Of a DNA stretch of 64,000 nt, positions 24,601 to 34,584 are shown in pieces; position 1 is the stretch's first letter, and each line of letters starts with the position of its first letter. Under the pieces are notes generated by a model. The model searched no databases. It saw nothing but the letters and a program-made list of their open reading frames with translations, and was not told the DNA's origin. The DNA lies in assembly GCA_029339195.1 (NCBI GenBank), contig JAPTJF010000078.1, positions 1 through 64,000 of the forward strand, in the 5' to 3' direction. Position numbers and translations under genes: made by a program. The DNA is from Micractinium sp. NFX-FRZ (Eukaryota; Chlorophyta; Trebouxiophyceae; Chlorellales; Chlorellaceae).

Positions 24601-25240
24601 TCAATTGGTGCGAGCAGGGCATGCGCCATTGGTGCGGTGGGCAGGCAGCAACGCTGGCAGTGCTGCACGTGCAATAGCACGAGGCAGGTACAGCAGCACT
24701 CGCAGCAGAAGAAGAAGTCAGGCACACCACCCGCTACTTCAAGTCACCCACCTCAGTGCCACAGGGATCTGGCTCGGTTGCGCAACTGTGACAGGGCAAC
24801 CAGCGGCATCGGCTGCAGGCTGACTCAGCGCCAGGCAGGCCGCAACATCTGCCGCCGAGCTGCACTGCAGCAGCAGGGCGGCAGGCACGCCTTGCTGGTG
24901 CAGCCGCGTCAGCAGGGAGGCCGCCGCCGTGCACAGCTCTGCATAGGCAGGGCGGATGCAGATCAGAAACAAAGCGGTGTAGGGTGCGGACTAGTGCATA
25001 GGACTAGCGGCGCCTCCCGCCCCTTGCGGCGGGCGGCGGCAGCGGCGGCGAGCAGCAGCGAGGCACGGAGCCCCTCGGGCTGTCTCTGGGAGGCTTTTTC
25101 GGGCCAAGGCTGCTTGCCAAGCTCGCAACGATTGAAGAGAAGCCGTACAGGGCTCTGAGAATGCAGCACGAAATGCGCTCACCCGCCTGGCGGCCCCCCT
25201 GCAAGGCAGAGACCTCCAGGTGAAGCAAAAATGCGATCAT
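21611..25240 (-). CDS. ITPK4: Inositol-tetrakisphosphate 1-kinase, plant ITPK4 type
   Basis: Predicted 630-residue ATP-grasp kinase that phosphorylates inositol phosphates. Exons: 25183-25240, 24752-24938, 23638-24555, 23104-23203, 22143-22587, 21611-21795; all phases agree. Family blocks in order: VVGYVMKESRQLALSQQG (start of the catalytic part), CLVDPVAALQPIMDR, MPCIVKPQAACGVAEAHQMA, VAQEYVDHGGTVWKVYVAG, SIGFDSLKSLP, LTLFGFDLVFDPAAG, ELVIIDVNYFPSFKSIPE. The VNY at the metal/ATP site and the long N-terminal region match Arabidopsis ITPK4 rather than the shorter ITPK1-3. An Ala/Gln/Gly-rich insert of about 80 residues sits in exon 5. Intron 5 starts with GC (CAG/GCAAGC); this end gives the family spacing between DPAAG and ELVIID. 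A 40-base copy of the last exon's start lies upstream with an intact acceptor (see findings). Start codon is chosen because it alone brings the N-terminal exon into phase; it is the least certain part. Confidence 0.85.
21758..21914 (-). repeat. Direct repeat of the last-exon start of ITPK4
   Basis: Forty identical bases occur at 21760-21799 and 21874-21913 on the plus strand. Each copy carries, on the minus strand, an AG acceptor and the codons for GELVIIDVNYFPS. Only the copy nearer the gene end (21795) leads to the family-like C-terminus; the upstream copy runs into a stop after a few more residues. Confidence 0.9.
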
Positions 25241-25532
25241 CGTTGATTGAATAGACCAGAACTGCACTCCGTCCACTGCAGGAGCGAGGCTTCTTGCTGC
25301 GTTGCGTGCTGTGCTCTCCCGCAAGCAGGCGAGGCCTTTCTTGGCGATTGCTGTAATTTGGGCTGAACCTCTGTTCCTCGCAGGACTGGATGATCACGGC
25401 GTGTACCCCAATTCACGCCAGGCTTCTCCCGCTTTGCTCTGCCTCCCTCTCCCAAGGCCTGGTGCCGTGCAATTGAGGCTCAGAGCGAGTCGGTCATCTC
25501 GCGATCGCCGCATCAACAGAAGCCGCATCGAC
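25241..25532. promoter_or_regulatory. Short bidirectional promoter region
   Basis: Only 292 bases separate the start codons of the ITPK4 (-) and selenocysteine lyase (+) genes, so both promoters overlap here. No TATA box is visible. A TGTAA at 25348-25352 is probably chance. Confidence 0.5.
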
Positions 25533-28042
25533 ATGTCTGCTGCCGCCCCCGCCACCACCCCTGCCTCCCGCCTGCCCGGCTTGGGCGACCCGCTGCCATA
25601 CATGGGTAGGTCGCCATGCTGCTGCCTGGTTACTTTAGCTTGCTTCAAGCAGCCAGGGAAGATCAAGCATGTGACAACAGAATGCTTGAGAGAATGAGAA
25701 TAAAATCAGCGGTCTGGAGCCCCTCATGCACAGTGTTGCATGTGCAGGCGCACCGCCAGCACTCTCAAGAACATGCCAGCGAGCAGACCGCCAAGTGTGC
25801 AGCGGGCATGTGGCAGGCAGACAAGGTAGAGACGCATCTGGCCTCTGGCCGTCTCTCACCTGTCCCACCATGTGGTTGCTTCTGTTTGGTGTGCCCTGCC
25901 GTCCCCGCTGCTCCTGGTCACTCCCACATATTCCCCTCTCTGCCCCAACCGACTTGCGCTCATCATTCGGTTCAACTGCAGCCGAGGTGGGCTGCATTTA
26001 TTTGGACTACAATGCCACCACCCCGGTGTTCCCAGAGGTGGCTGTGGCCATGGCCCCCTTCCTGGCAGGTAAGGCAGGCGCAGCAGGGTGGGGGCGCGCA
26101 GGTTGCAGACGGGCGGTGCGCTGATTGGCGTTGGAGGCAAGCAGAGCTTGCTTCGCTTCTCTTCATGCCTGTACTGGTGCCCCTTCATGCCTTGCGTGAT
26201 TTGCACTCACTTCTTGACGTCATTGATGCCGCCCGTCTGTTTGACTCCCCCAACTGCTGACGCCAGTCCGGCCCACCCTGCGCCGCCCGGCCCGCATGCA
26301 GCCTTTGGCAACCCTTCCAGCGGCCACGCCTTTGGGCGCCCCTGCAGGCAGGCGGTCGACCTGGCACGCCGCCAGGTGGCAGCCATGGTGGGCGCTGAGC
26401 CCGATGAGATCTTCTTCACCTCCTGTGGGACCGAAGCCGATGCCTGGTGAGTTGCGGGGAGGGCTGCTCGGGATGCCAGGATGACGTGGTGGGCATCATG
26501 GGCAGGGCAGGAGTGGGGCAGCCGTCGTGCCAGGCTGTGGGCGGGTAGCAAGCAGTTGGGTCACTCTAACAAGAGCGGCCGCCCAAACAGGCCGGGATGT
26601 GTGCTCAACATCTTTCCTCATGCTGGAGAAGAGGCCGCCCACCCACATGCCTGCCTGCCTGGCGGCCTGCCCGACACATTCCCTGGCTCTGCACCCCGCA
26701 CTGTGGCCCTGCAGGGCGATCGGGGCGTGCTCATGCCTGCCCGCCTCGCCGTTGCACGGCCTGCCCATCACTGCCTTGCTCTGCGTTCTTTTGTGTCCGC
26801 AGGGCCATCTGGGGCACGGCCATGTCTGCCCGCAAGGAGCGCGGCCCCGACTTCATTCCCCACGTCGTCACCTCCTGCATAGAGCACCCAGCTGTGCTAG
26901 AGACGCTGTCCGCCTATGCTGCCCAGGGCCTGCTGACCTACACGGCGGTGCCGGTGGACGGGGAGGGCCTCGTCAGCGCTGCTGACGTGGCGGCAGCGCT
27001 CACAGCAGACACAGTGCTGGTCACGGTCATGCACTCCAATAACGAGGTGGGCAGGGTGGGGTGGGTGTGGGAGGGGAAGGCAGGGGGCGAGGGCAGGGTT
27101 GCTGGGCAGGGCGGAATCTTTTCGAGGGACCTGCACGGTACGTGACAGCTATCTCCCCAACCCTATTCCTATCAGGTCATGATGGCGCTCTCCCGTGCCA
27201 CTGCTGGCCACAGCCATGCACTCCACTCGTTTTCATTTGCATCGAATCCCTTCCATTTCCCATTGCAGGTTGGCTCCATTCAGCCCATTGCCGAGCTGTC
27301 AGCTCTGGTGAGGGCACACAGCGGCAGCAGCTGCAGCAGCAGCAGCAGCAACGGCAGCAGCGCCCCGATCCTGGTGCACACTGACGCGGCCCAGAGCCTG
27401 GGCAAGGTCGGCATCGATGTGAGGCAGCTAGGAGTGGACATGCTCACGATTGTGGGCCACAAATTCGGGGCACCCAAAGGAGTGGCTGCGCTGTACATCA
27501 GAAGAGGGGTGGCTCTAGAGCGCCTGCTGAGCGGCGGCGGCCAGGAGGGCGGGCGGCGCGCGGGCACGGAGAGCGTGCTGCTGCTGGCGGGGCTGGGCGC
27601 TGCGGCTGCTGTGGTCTGCGCTGAGCTGTCCGCAACAGCCGCCCGCATGGCAGCCCTGCGTGACTCGCTGCAGCAGCAGCTGCTGGCGGGGCTGCCGCCG
27701 GTGGCGGCGCGCATCAACGGCCCAGCGGATGACGCCGCTCGCCTGCCCAACACTCTGAGCATCGGCATTGCTGGCATCCAGGCATCAGCCCTGCTATCAG
27801 AGCTCTCTGAGCAGCTGGCAGCATCGGCGGGGGCGGCCTGCCACAGCGGCGGCGGCCACGGCATCTCTGCGGTGCTGCGTGCCATGGGGGTGCCAACTGA
27901 GCACGCGCTGGGCACGCTTCGGTTGTCCGTCGGGCGGCACACCACGCAGGCGGAAGTGGATGCAGCGGCGAGCCTCATTCTGGGTTATGTGCAGCGGCAG
28001 GTGCAGGGGCAGCAGCAGCAGCAAGGCGGTTGCGACAGCTAG
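25533..28042 (+). CDS. SCLY: Selenocysteine lyase / cysteine desulfurase (class V aminotransferase fold)
   Basis: Predicted 440-residue PLP enzyme that removes selenium or sulfur from selenocysteine or cysteine. Exons: 25533-25605, 25982-26068, 26302-26446, 26803-27046, 27269-28042; phases 1, 1, 2, 0 agree. Blocks: YLDYNATTPVFPEV near the N-terminus, FGNPSSGHAFGR, IFFTSCGTEAD, SCIEHPAVLE, VLVTVMHSNNEVG, VHTDAAQSLGKV, the PLP-lysine motif VGHKFGAPKG (Lys about 248), RAGTES, and the catalytic cysteine in GAACHSGGG (Cys about 374). The CHS context and the ALGTLRLSVGR end resemble animal SCLY more than mitochondrial NFS1 or plastid NFS2. A Ser-rich loop (about residues 200-215) is an insertion. 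No clear transit peptide is seen, so a cytosolic location is likely. Distinguishing selenocysteine lyase from general desulfurase needs biochemistry. Confidence 0.85.
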
Positions 28043-28750
28043 GTGGGACGGATGATGGCCGCGGCACTGCGGTTCCCAGGGCAATCCGTGGTCTTCTTCT
28101 CCCTTCTCTCCAGCCTGCCGTTCTCTCCTACTCGTTCCCTCCCTCTGTGTACTCTTGGTGCTATTTGACAACGGTGCATAAGCACTGTGTATTAAAGCAC
28201 GATGGGTTCGTTCAGGTGGCGGCAGGGTGCTGCCGGCCAGGGTGCTGCCGGCCAGGGTTCGTGCATTGGCTGCTGGGGGGCTGCGCTGGCCGCAGGCCGG
28301 TGCAGCCACACGCTCAACTCCACAGCCATTCGGAACGTGGGCATAGGTCGAATAAGCGGCACACAAGAGGTGGGGGCAGCGCCAGGGGGGTCTGAGCAGG
28401 GCTGCCCACGAAAAGGGTCGGGATCAAATTTGTGGTGGGGGTGGGGAGGGGAGAGCAAATCGCATGTACGGCCCCGCCGGTGAACCCCGGCCAGGGGCCG
28501 GGGCCGGGCAGTGGGGCGGTACAAAACGAGGATTGAGTGGCTGACCGGCAAGCAATGGATTCGGATAGATGGACGGGTGGGTGGCTGTGCCTGACACAAA
28601 CATCATAATGAGGTCCGCAAGTGCTGCTTAATAGCGGGACACAGCGGCCCAGTGCAGCTCGGGCCCCCGCCGGAACACTTGGTCAGCGCTGTGTGCAGTG
28701 CGCGGCGCAGCGTGGGGCTCACGCACAGCGTGCCCAGCGCGGCGTGCTGT
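28043..28750. other. Convergent intergenic region
   Basis: Between the stop codons of the selenocysteine lyase and the thylakoid protein genes. Contains ACGGTGCATAAGC at 28171-28183, also found behind the pyridoxal kinase gene, and a 16-base tandem repeat near 28218-28256. No coding region is supported. Confidence 0.4.
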
Positions 28751-29984
28751 CTACCAGTCCTCGTCATCAAACTTCTTCTTGTCCTTCTGGTTGGTGAAGC
28801 CGCTCACCACGCTGCAAGGAAAGGGAAAGAAGGCACCGAGAAGCATTGGTTGGTGAAGCCTGGATGAGGCCTTGAGGACAGTGCCCCAGCCTGTGGGCCC
28901 GCACCCCTCCTCCAGCCCACCTAGGCAGCTGACAAACACTCAAAGGTGGCACACGACGCCACACCGCATATGACACTGAACTACCTCTAACGCAAAATCC
29001 CTTGCCATACTGCGACTGTCACGCACACACGCCCCTCGCCAACGAACTGTCTGCGTACTGCCAGGGCATCAAAAGGGCGCCCCCCTCACCTCAGCACGAC
29101 TTGGATGACAATGCCCAGCAGCATGATGTTGAAAATGGTGCCCAGGCCCACGCCGAACCTGCGGGCAGGCAGGCAGGCAAGAAGAGGGGTGGTGAGGGTT
29201 TGGGGTGGGCGGGCGGGTGGGCAATGGTGGACAGTGGGTGGTGGCAGTGACAGAGCACTGGCGGCACAAAAGAGTTGCTGGTGGGTAAGCAAGCGGACCA
29301 GGCAGGGCAGGAAGAGAGCCAGGGTTTTGACAACGGACAGGTTGACTGCAGCAGCACATGTAAGACTTACACAGGGTAGAAGCCAAAGCCGCCAAACATG
29401 GGCATGCCAAAGCCGCCAAACAGAGGGGGAGAGCTGTACACGACGGTGGTGTTGTTCTGCACGCGCGTCTGGGCAGGTGCACGGGCGGGCCTGCAGGGGT
29501 GAGGGAAACAGAGGCGGAACGCAGTGCGGGCTCAGCTTTGCGGCAAACGCCGCACGCGGCGGGGGTAGCTGCTGCTCTCCCAGGGGCTAAGCCGCCGAGG
29601 CAGGCACGAGCACTTCTTGCTCCCAAACTCCCTGCTCTGCAGCTCAACCACCAGCCATGGGCCAGGCAGGCGAGAGAGCCCTCCAGAAGCGCCGCTGCGG
29701 CTGCCAACGCGCGCGGTGGAAACTCACGCGGCCGCGCGGCGGCTGGAGAAGCCGGAGCTGCCGCCGACGCGACCGCCAGAGCGGGCGGCCAGGGCCTCAT
29801 CAGGGGTGGCCGCGAACATCAGCGCGGCACCGAGCAGCGCAGCGGCGGGGAGGGCCAGCCTCTCGTGCAGGGGGCGGTCCTCCTTGCTGGCGGAGCACAG
29901 CACCACTGCGCGCACGGGCCGGCTGGGCACACGAGGGCCAGCGGCCCGGAAGGCCATGGCCTGGGGGCGCGCGAGGGCCTGCAT
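28751..29984 (-). CDS. Small thylakoid protein with SGGRVGG motif
   Basis: Predicted 168 residues. Exons: 29728-29984, 29371-29490, 29090-29158, 28751-28811; all junctions are phase 2 and agree. The N-terminus (MQALARPQAMAFRAAGPRVPS) is a chloroplast transit peptide. It is followed by a hydrophobic stretch LALPAAALLGAALMFAA ending EALAA, which looks like a thylakoid transfer signal or a membrane anchor. The next segment ARSGGRVGGSS resembles the start of DUF1517-type plastid and cyanobacterial proteins, then a Gly/Phe/Pro region (FGGFGMPMFGGFGFYP), a second membrane segment (VGLGTIFNIMLLGIVIQVVL) and a charged tail (KDKKKFDDEDW). Function is unknown. The two membrane segments suggest a thylakoid or envelope membrane protein. 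Confidence 0.75.
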
Positions 29985-30236
29985 AGCTAGCGTGAGTGTG
30001 GTAGAGCGCGGTGGGTGCACCTCTGGCGCTGCACTGGGCCTCGGAACAGGGATCAAGCGTGGGTGGATGGTGATGAGTGGCGCGGCTGTGGGTGGAGAGC
30101 CCTACCGCGATATTATAGCCGCACCGCATGCGCCGCTGAGGTGGCGGAGGCACGGTGCAGGCACTCTTTCACCCAGGGATGCAGCTCCTTTGTGATCACT
30201 CGCCTATATAAGGGGTGTAGCAGCGCCAGGCGCAGG
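29985..30236. promoter_or_regulatory. Bidirectional promoter with near-palindromic TATA box
   Basis: The 252 bases between two head-to-head genes contain CCTATATAAGG at 30203-30213. It reads as a TATA box on both strands: TATATAA for the phosphoglycerate mutase gene (only about 26 bases before its first ATG) and TATATAGG for the thylakoid protein gene (about 220 bases before its ATG). This is the only convincing TATA element I found in the window. Confidence 0.6.
30205..30211 (+). promoter_or_regulatory. TATA box
   Basis: TATATAA followed by GGGG. The usual 30-base spacing would put the transcript start at or very near the ATG at 30237, so the mRNA may have an extremely short leader or use the second in-frame ATG at 30255. 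Confidence 0.55.
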
Positions 30237-33200
30237 ATGGCCGACACTCCAGAAATGCCGACCCCGCCATCCAATAGCAGCAGGGAGCCGGAGAGGGTGG
30301 CCTTTGTGCTGATCGACGGCGTAGGGGATGTGACGATCCCGCAGCTGGGCAATCGTACGCCGCTGCAGGCCGCGGCGGTGCCGCACCTGGACGCCATCGC
30401 CGGTGGGTGCGGTGCTTCCTGCCAAGTGCCGCTGCACAATCATTGCACCTCATTTTCACCTTCATCTGTTCATCTGCTCAAGTTTTGGGCTCCATAGGTA
30501 CCAATTGACTCGCAGCCATGTGCTGCCGCTACCCACACCCCTCACCGGCTGCTCGCACCCTTAGCACCGCTCCACGCCTCCCCCCTGGCACCTGTTGCGA
30601 TGCAGCCGCGGGGCTTACAGGGCTCATGGACCCAGTTGAGCCTGGGCTGGCCTGCGGCAGCGACACTGCCCACCTCTCCCTGTTTGGTTACGACCCGCGC
30701 ACCTACTACCGCGGGCGGGGCGCTTTCGAGAGCATGGGGGCAGGTGGGCGGGGCAAGCAAGCGGTAGTGGGAGGGTGATGGGACCCCCGTGGGAGGGGCA
30801 TGTTAATGAGGGTAGGGAGGCGTGCGTCAAAGGGGGCAGCGTGGCAGAGCAGAGTGCTGTTTGCACATGACAGACCATCCTACCTCTCATGCCTCACCTT
30901 CACCTCGCCGCGCCTGTGGCTCCACCCCTGGGCACGCTGCACCGCTGCACAATCACCGTCACCACCAACCTTGCATTTCAATGCCCACTGATCCAGCAAC
31001 CCACTCCTCACCCAACCCGATCACCGTCACCACTAGCCTTGCATTCCACTGCCCACTCGTCCAGCAACCCACTCCTCACCCATCTGCACGCCGCCCAGGC
31101 CTGGACATGGCTCCCGGAGACATTGCCTTCAAGTCCAACTTTGCCACTCTGGACCCAGCCAGCGGCATCGTGCTGCACCGCAGAGCGGACCGGCGGTTTG
31201 AGGACCTGGGCCCCCTGCTGTGCGCGGCGCTGGACGGCCTGCGCCTGCCCAGCTTCCCACAGGTGGGTGTGGGTGGGAAGTTGGCCGGCTGCATCGTAAA
31301 GTGCGAGGGGCATGGGGGCCCCTGCTGAGCCCTGCGCTGTACGGCCTGCGCCTGCCCACCTCCCCGCAGGCAAGTGCATGCATTTATGGTGATGTGTGCT
31401 ACTGTGTTCTGCTGTACGTCCTCTGCTGTGCGTTAAGCTGGACAGTCCGTCTGCCCCTCTCCCTGCCGCAGCACACCGTGAGCGTCAAGTACGCCACGGA
31501 GCACCGCTGCGGCGTGGTGGTGCGCGGCCCGGGGCTGTCGGACCATATTGGCGGCACAGACCCCCTGAAAGACAACCTGCCACTGCAGGCGAGCAAGGGC
31601 GGTTATGTGGCAGTGTGCGCAGCTTTTCTGCACCAGCTGCAGCACTGCTGTGTGCTGCAGTGCAGTGCTGCAGCAGTGCTGCAGCTGGTGCAGCATTGCA
31701 AGGGGGGGAGTGCGCACCCATTTCGGGCCCCAACAGCATAGCCCTGCACCCACCCAGCGTGCATGCATCCCTCCAACCCTTGTCCGGCACAAATCTTTCG
31801 AGACTGACTGCAGCGTTCTCAGGCGCTGGACGGTTCACCCGAGGCGCAGCACACGGCAGCAGTGGTGAACGAGCTGTCGCAGTGCATTCAGGGCGTGCTG
31901 GAGACGCACCCCGTGAACGACCAGCGGCGAGCAGAGGGCAAGCCGCCCGCCAACGTCGTGCTGCTGCGCGGCTGCGGCTCGCGCCTAGCGCTGCAGGTGT
32001 GCCTGTGCTGTGCTGCTCTGCCCTGTGCTGCGGTGTGCCGTGCTGTACTGCGATCTGCTGTGCTGTGCTGCCCTGCACCGTGCCCATCACACCCCACGCG
32101 GCACCGCTGCCCCCTGCCCAGCCCTCCCTGGCGCCGCACACCACAGCACATGCCCCCGCCTGCCCTGCTCCCTCCTTCCTGCCTGCTCCCTCCCCCACAG
32201 GAGTTCCGGGAGCGGCACGGTCTGAGGGCCTGCATGGTAGCGCCCACCAAGATCATTGCTGGGCTGGGCATGTCGCTGGGGATCGAGGTGCTGGAGGTGC
32301 CGGGCACTACGGGGGACTACCGCACGCTGTTCCACAGGTTGGCTTGGATGACGTGGCATAGCGCAACACAGCATGCACAGCATGGCATGGCAGAGCACCG
32401 CGTGCCAAGCACACGACGGCACAGCATGTGCGGCATGCACAGCGTGGCACCGAAGCGCACATCCCGATGCAGCACTGCACAGCAGGGCCCAGCTTGGCAT
32501 GCGGACCGGCCCATCCTCACCTGCCGGCCTGCCTGCCTGCCTGCCAACCATCACGTGCCTGCCTGCCTGTAGGAAGGCCGAGTCAATTGCCGATGCCCTG
32601 GCCCACCGCGGCTTCCAGTTTGCCTTCCTGCACGTCAAGGCCGTGGACGACACGGGGCACGACTTCCTGGTCAGCCTGAAGGTGGGTGCTGGAGACGGCA
32701 TGTGTGTGTGTTGTTTCAGGCTCATGGCACTTCCTGGTCGGCGCGAGGGTGGGTGCTAGAGAAGGCGTGCGTTTGTTTCGTGCTCATCGGGGGTGGGTGG
32801 GTGGGCGCATCCATAGGTGCACACATGCGGAGTGCGGGAAGCGAGACTGCTGGGGGCAGGCGTGAGGTACCTGCGGCGCCAGCGGAGCCAGGCCAGCTCC
32901 GCATTGCCGCACACACTCCCTGCCCGCGCTTCCAGTGTCAAAGAGAGCCGCCCTGTGAGGGTCAACGGTTCGCTGTTCAAACTTGCCAACTCAGAGCCCC
33001 CCACTTGCTTTGGCCTGCCCTCCCGCCCCTGCAGCCCCGGTACCAAGAGGTGGTGGACAGGATGGTGGCGCAGCTGGTGCGCCTGCTGTGGCAGGAGGAG
33101 CGCGCCGGCAATGGGCGGTACAGGTGAGCGCCCGCCCGGCGAGACGCACGCGTGTAGCCCGTGCCTAGTGGCAGCCCGTGCCTAGCAGCTCTTCCCCCTC

Positions 33201-34241
33201 TCTGCGCTGCCCTGCGCCGCCCCGCCCCGCCCCTGCCCTACCCTCCCCCTGCTCCGCCTTGTGTTGGACCTCTTCGTGCCACCCACCGCTGCGCCCCTCC
33301 CCCTCCCGCTCTCATTGCCGCAGCATCGTGGTCACCGGAGACCACTCGACCCCCGTGGAATTTGGGGACCACTCGCACGAGCCGGTGCCCTTTGCAATCG
33401 CGCATGTGCGGGACGTGGTGCGTGGGTGGGAGTGCTGTGCTGGCCCTGCTCCTCTGGGGGCCTGCTGTGCTGGGGCCGTGTATGGGAGGGTGGCTGGATG
33501 GGTGAGTGACCACCCAGGGGACAGGTGTGTGCGTGATTTGCAGCCGGCATGGCAGGGTATGGAAGCTGTGGGGTACGGTAGGCCAGCATGTTCTGGATCG
33601 AGCGGCCCAGCCCACGCTCTACCCGCACTCCATGTGGGCATTAACAGGCCCATTGGTCCCCGTGTGTGTGGCGATCATGTAATGCCTACATCGCTCCATC
33701 ATGCATGCCCCTGCCCTGCCCTCGCCCGCCATGCATACGTCTGTGTGTCACTGTTCAGCGGTTGAACCACGGACGAGACTGGGTTTGTGTGGTTGTGCTA
33801 CTGACTGCGTGCCTGCCACCATCACTGCCTCAGGTGGAGGGACTTGGAGGAGATGCGGCAGTGGAGCGCATACCTCTGGGGCCCATACCCCACCCAAGCG
33901 ACGAGCCAGCCAGTGCTGAGCAGCAGCAGCAGCAGCAGCAGTCAGGCACAACACAAGCGGCGGCAGCAGGAGCAGCGGGTCGGGCGGCTGGCGGAGCAGC
34001 AGCGGAGCAGCAGAGCTCGGAGGCGCAGGCAGCAGCGCCCGGAGTGCAGTCGCCGCAGCAGCAGCAGCAGCAGCAAGGCGAGCAGCAAGGAGGCAATTCT
34101 CCAAGCCAGCAGGGCGAGGAAGGAGGAAGAGTGGTTGAATTCAACGAGATAGCGGTGGCGGCGGGCCCGTTGGGCCGCTTTCCCGGCAGCCAGGTCATGC
34201 CGCTGATCCGGCAGTTTGTGGGAATAGACGCAGTCAGCTAG
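30237..34241 (+). CDS. apgM: 2,3-bisphosphoglycerate-independent phosphoglycerate mutase, archaeal (apgM) type
   Basis: Predicted 531 residues. Interconverts 3- and 2-phosphoglycerate in glycolysis; alkaline-phosphatase superfamily fold with two metal ions. Exons: 30237-30402, 30606-30743, 31099-31262, 31472-31588, 31823-31996, 32201-32337, 32573-32681, 33035-33123, 33324-33417, 33834-34241. Metal and catalytic motifs: FVLIDGVGD (Asp about 27), [15 protein letters not shown] (catalytic Ser about 74), [45 protein letters not shown] and DHSHEPVPF. These are the archaeal-type aPGAM signatures, not those of the usual plant iPGAM. Intron 4 starts GC (CAG/GCGAGC). A Gln/Ala/Ser-rich insert of about 85 residues in the last exon separates SDEPASAEQ from [17 protein letters not shown]. 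No transit peptide is evident, suggesting a cytosolic enzyme. Confidence 0.85.
30945..31088 (+). repeat. Tandem duplication of about 66 bases in an intron
   Basis: Two adjacent copies of a unit containing ATCACCGTCACCAC and CAGCAACCCACTCCTCACCC fill most of intron 2 of the phosphoglycerate mutase gene, just before the acceptor of exon 3. Confidence 0.8.
31313..31374 (+). repeat. Decayed copy of exon 3 end, donor changed to GC
   Basis: Repeats 31205-31268 of the phosphoglycerate mutase gene (codons [11 protein letters not shown] plus donor). The original donor is CAG/GTGGGT; the copy reads CAG/GCAAGT and contains an in-frame TGA upstream. It lies within intron 3. Confidence 0.8.
32727..32769 (+). 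repeat. Decayed copy of exon 7 end with donor
   Basis: Repeats 32661-32703 of the phosphoglycerate mutase gene (FLVSLK codons and the GTGGGTGCT donor) 66 bases downstream within intron 7. Confidence 0.75.
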
Positions 34242-34584
34242 CCTCTAGAACGATGTAACTTGGGCTGACTAAGGCACCGGTTTGTGATGCAAGGGCAGGG
34301 CTCGAGCGCACATGACCTGGCGCGGCGGCGGCAGCGGCGGCGGCAGCGGCGGCAGCATGCCAGGGCCACGCCGGAACATGGGGCGCACACCGCTGGTTTG
34401 CTGTTGACTGCCTGTCGTTTTGCCCTGGGCGCGAGTAGCCAAATTCTTGGAGCCCTGCAACTCGCGCAACGCAACACGGCAGTGCATGTCTGCGAGCCGC
34501 GCAAGCTTTGCGCAGGCAGCACGCATTGATAGCCGACCCGGGCGCTCTTTGGCGCCGGCCGGCCGCCGCCCGACACCAGCTTTC
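34242..34584. other. Intergenic region between two plus-strand genes
   Basis: Contains a TGTAA at 34254-34258, only 13 bases after the phosphoglycerate mutase stop codon, a GGC/GCA-rich run at 34322-34356, and the leader of the pyridoxal kinase gene. An in-frame upstream extension of the kinase frame starts near 34420. Confidence 0.4.
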
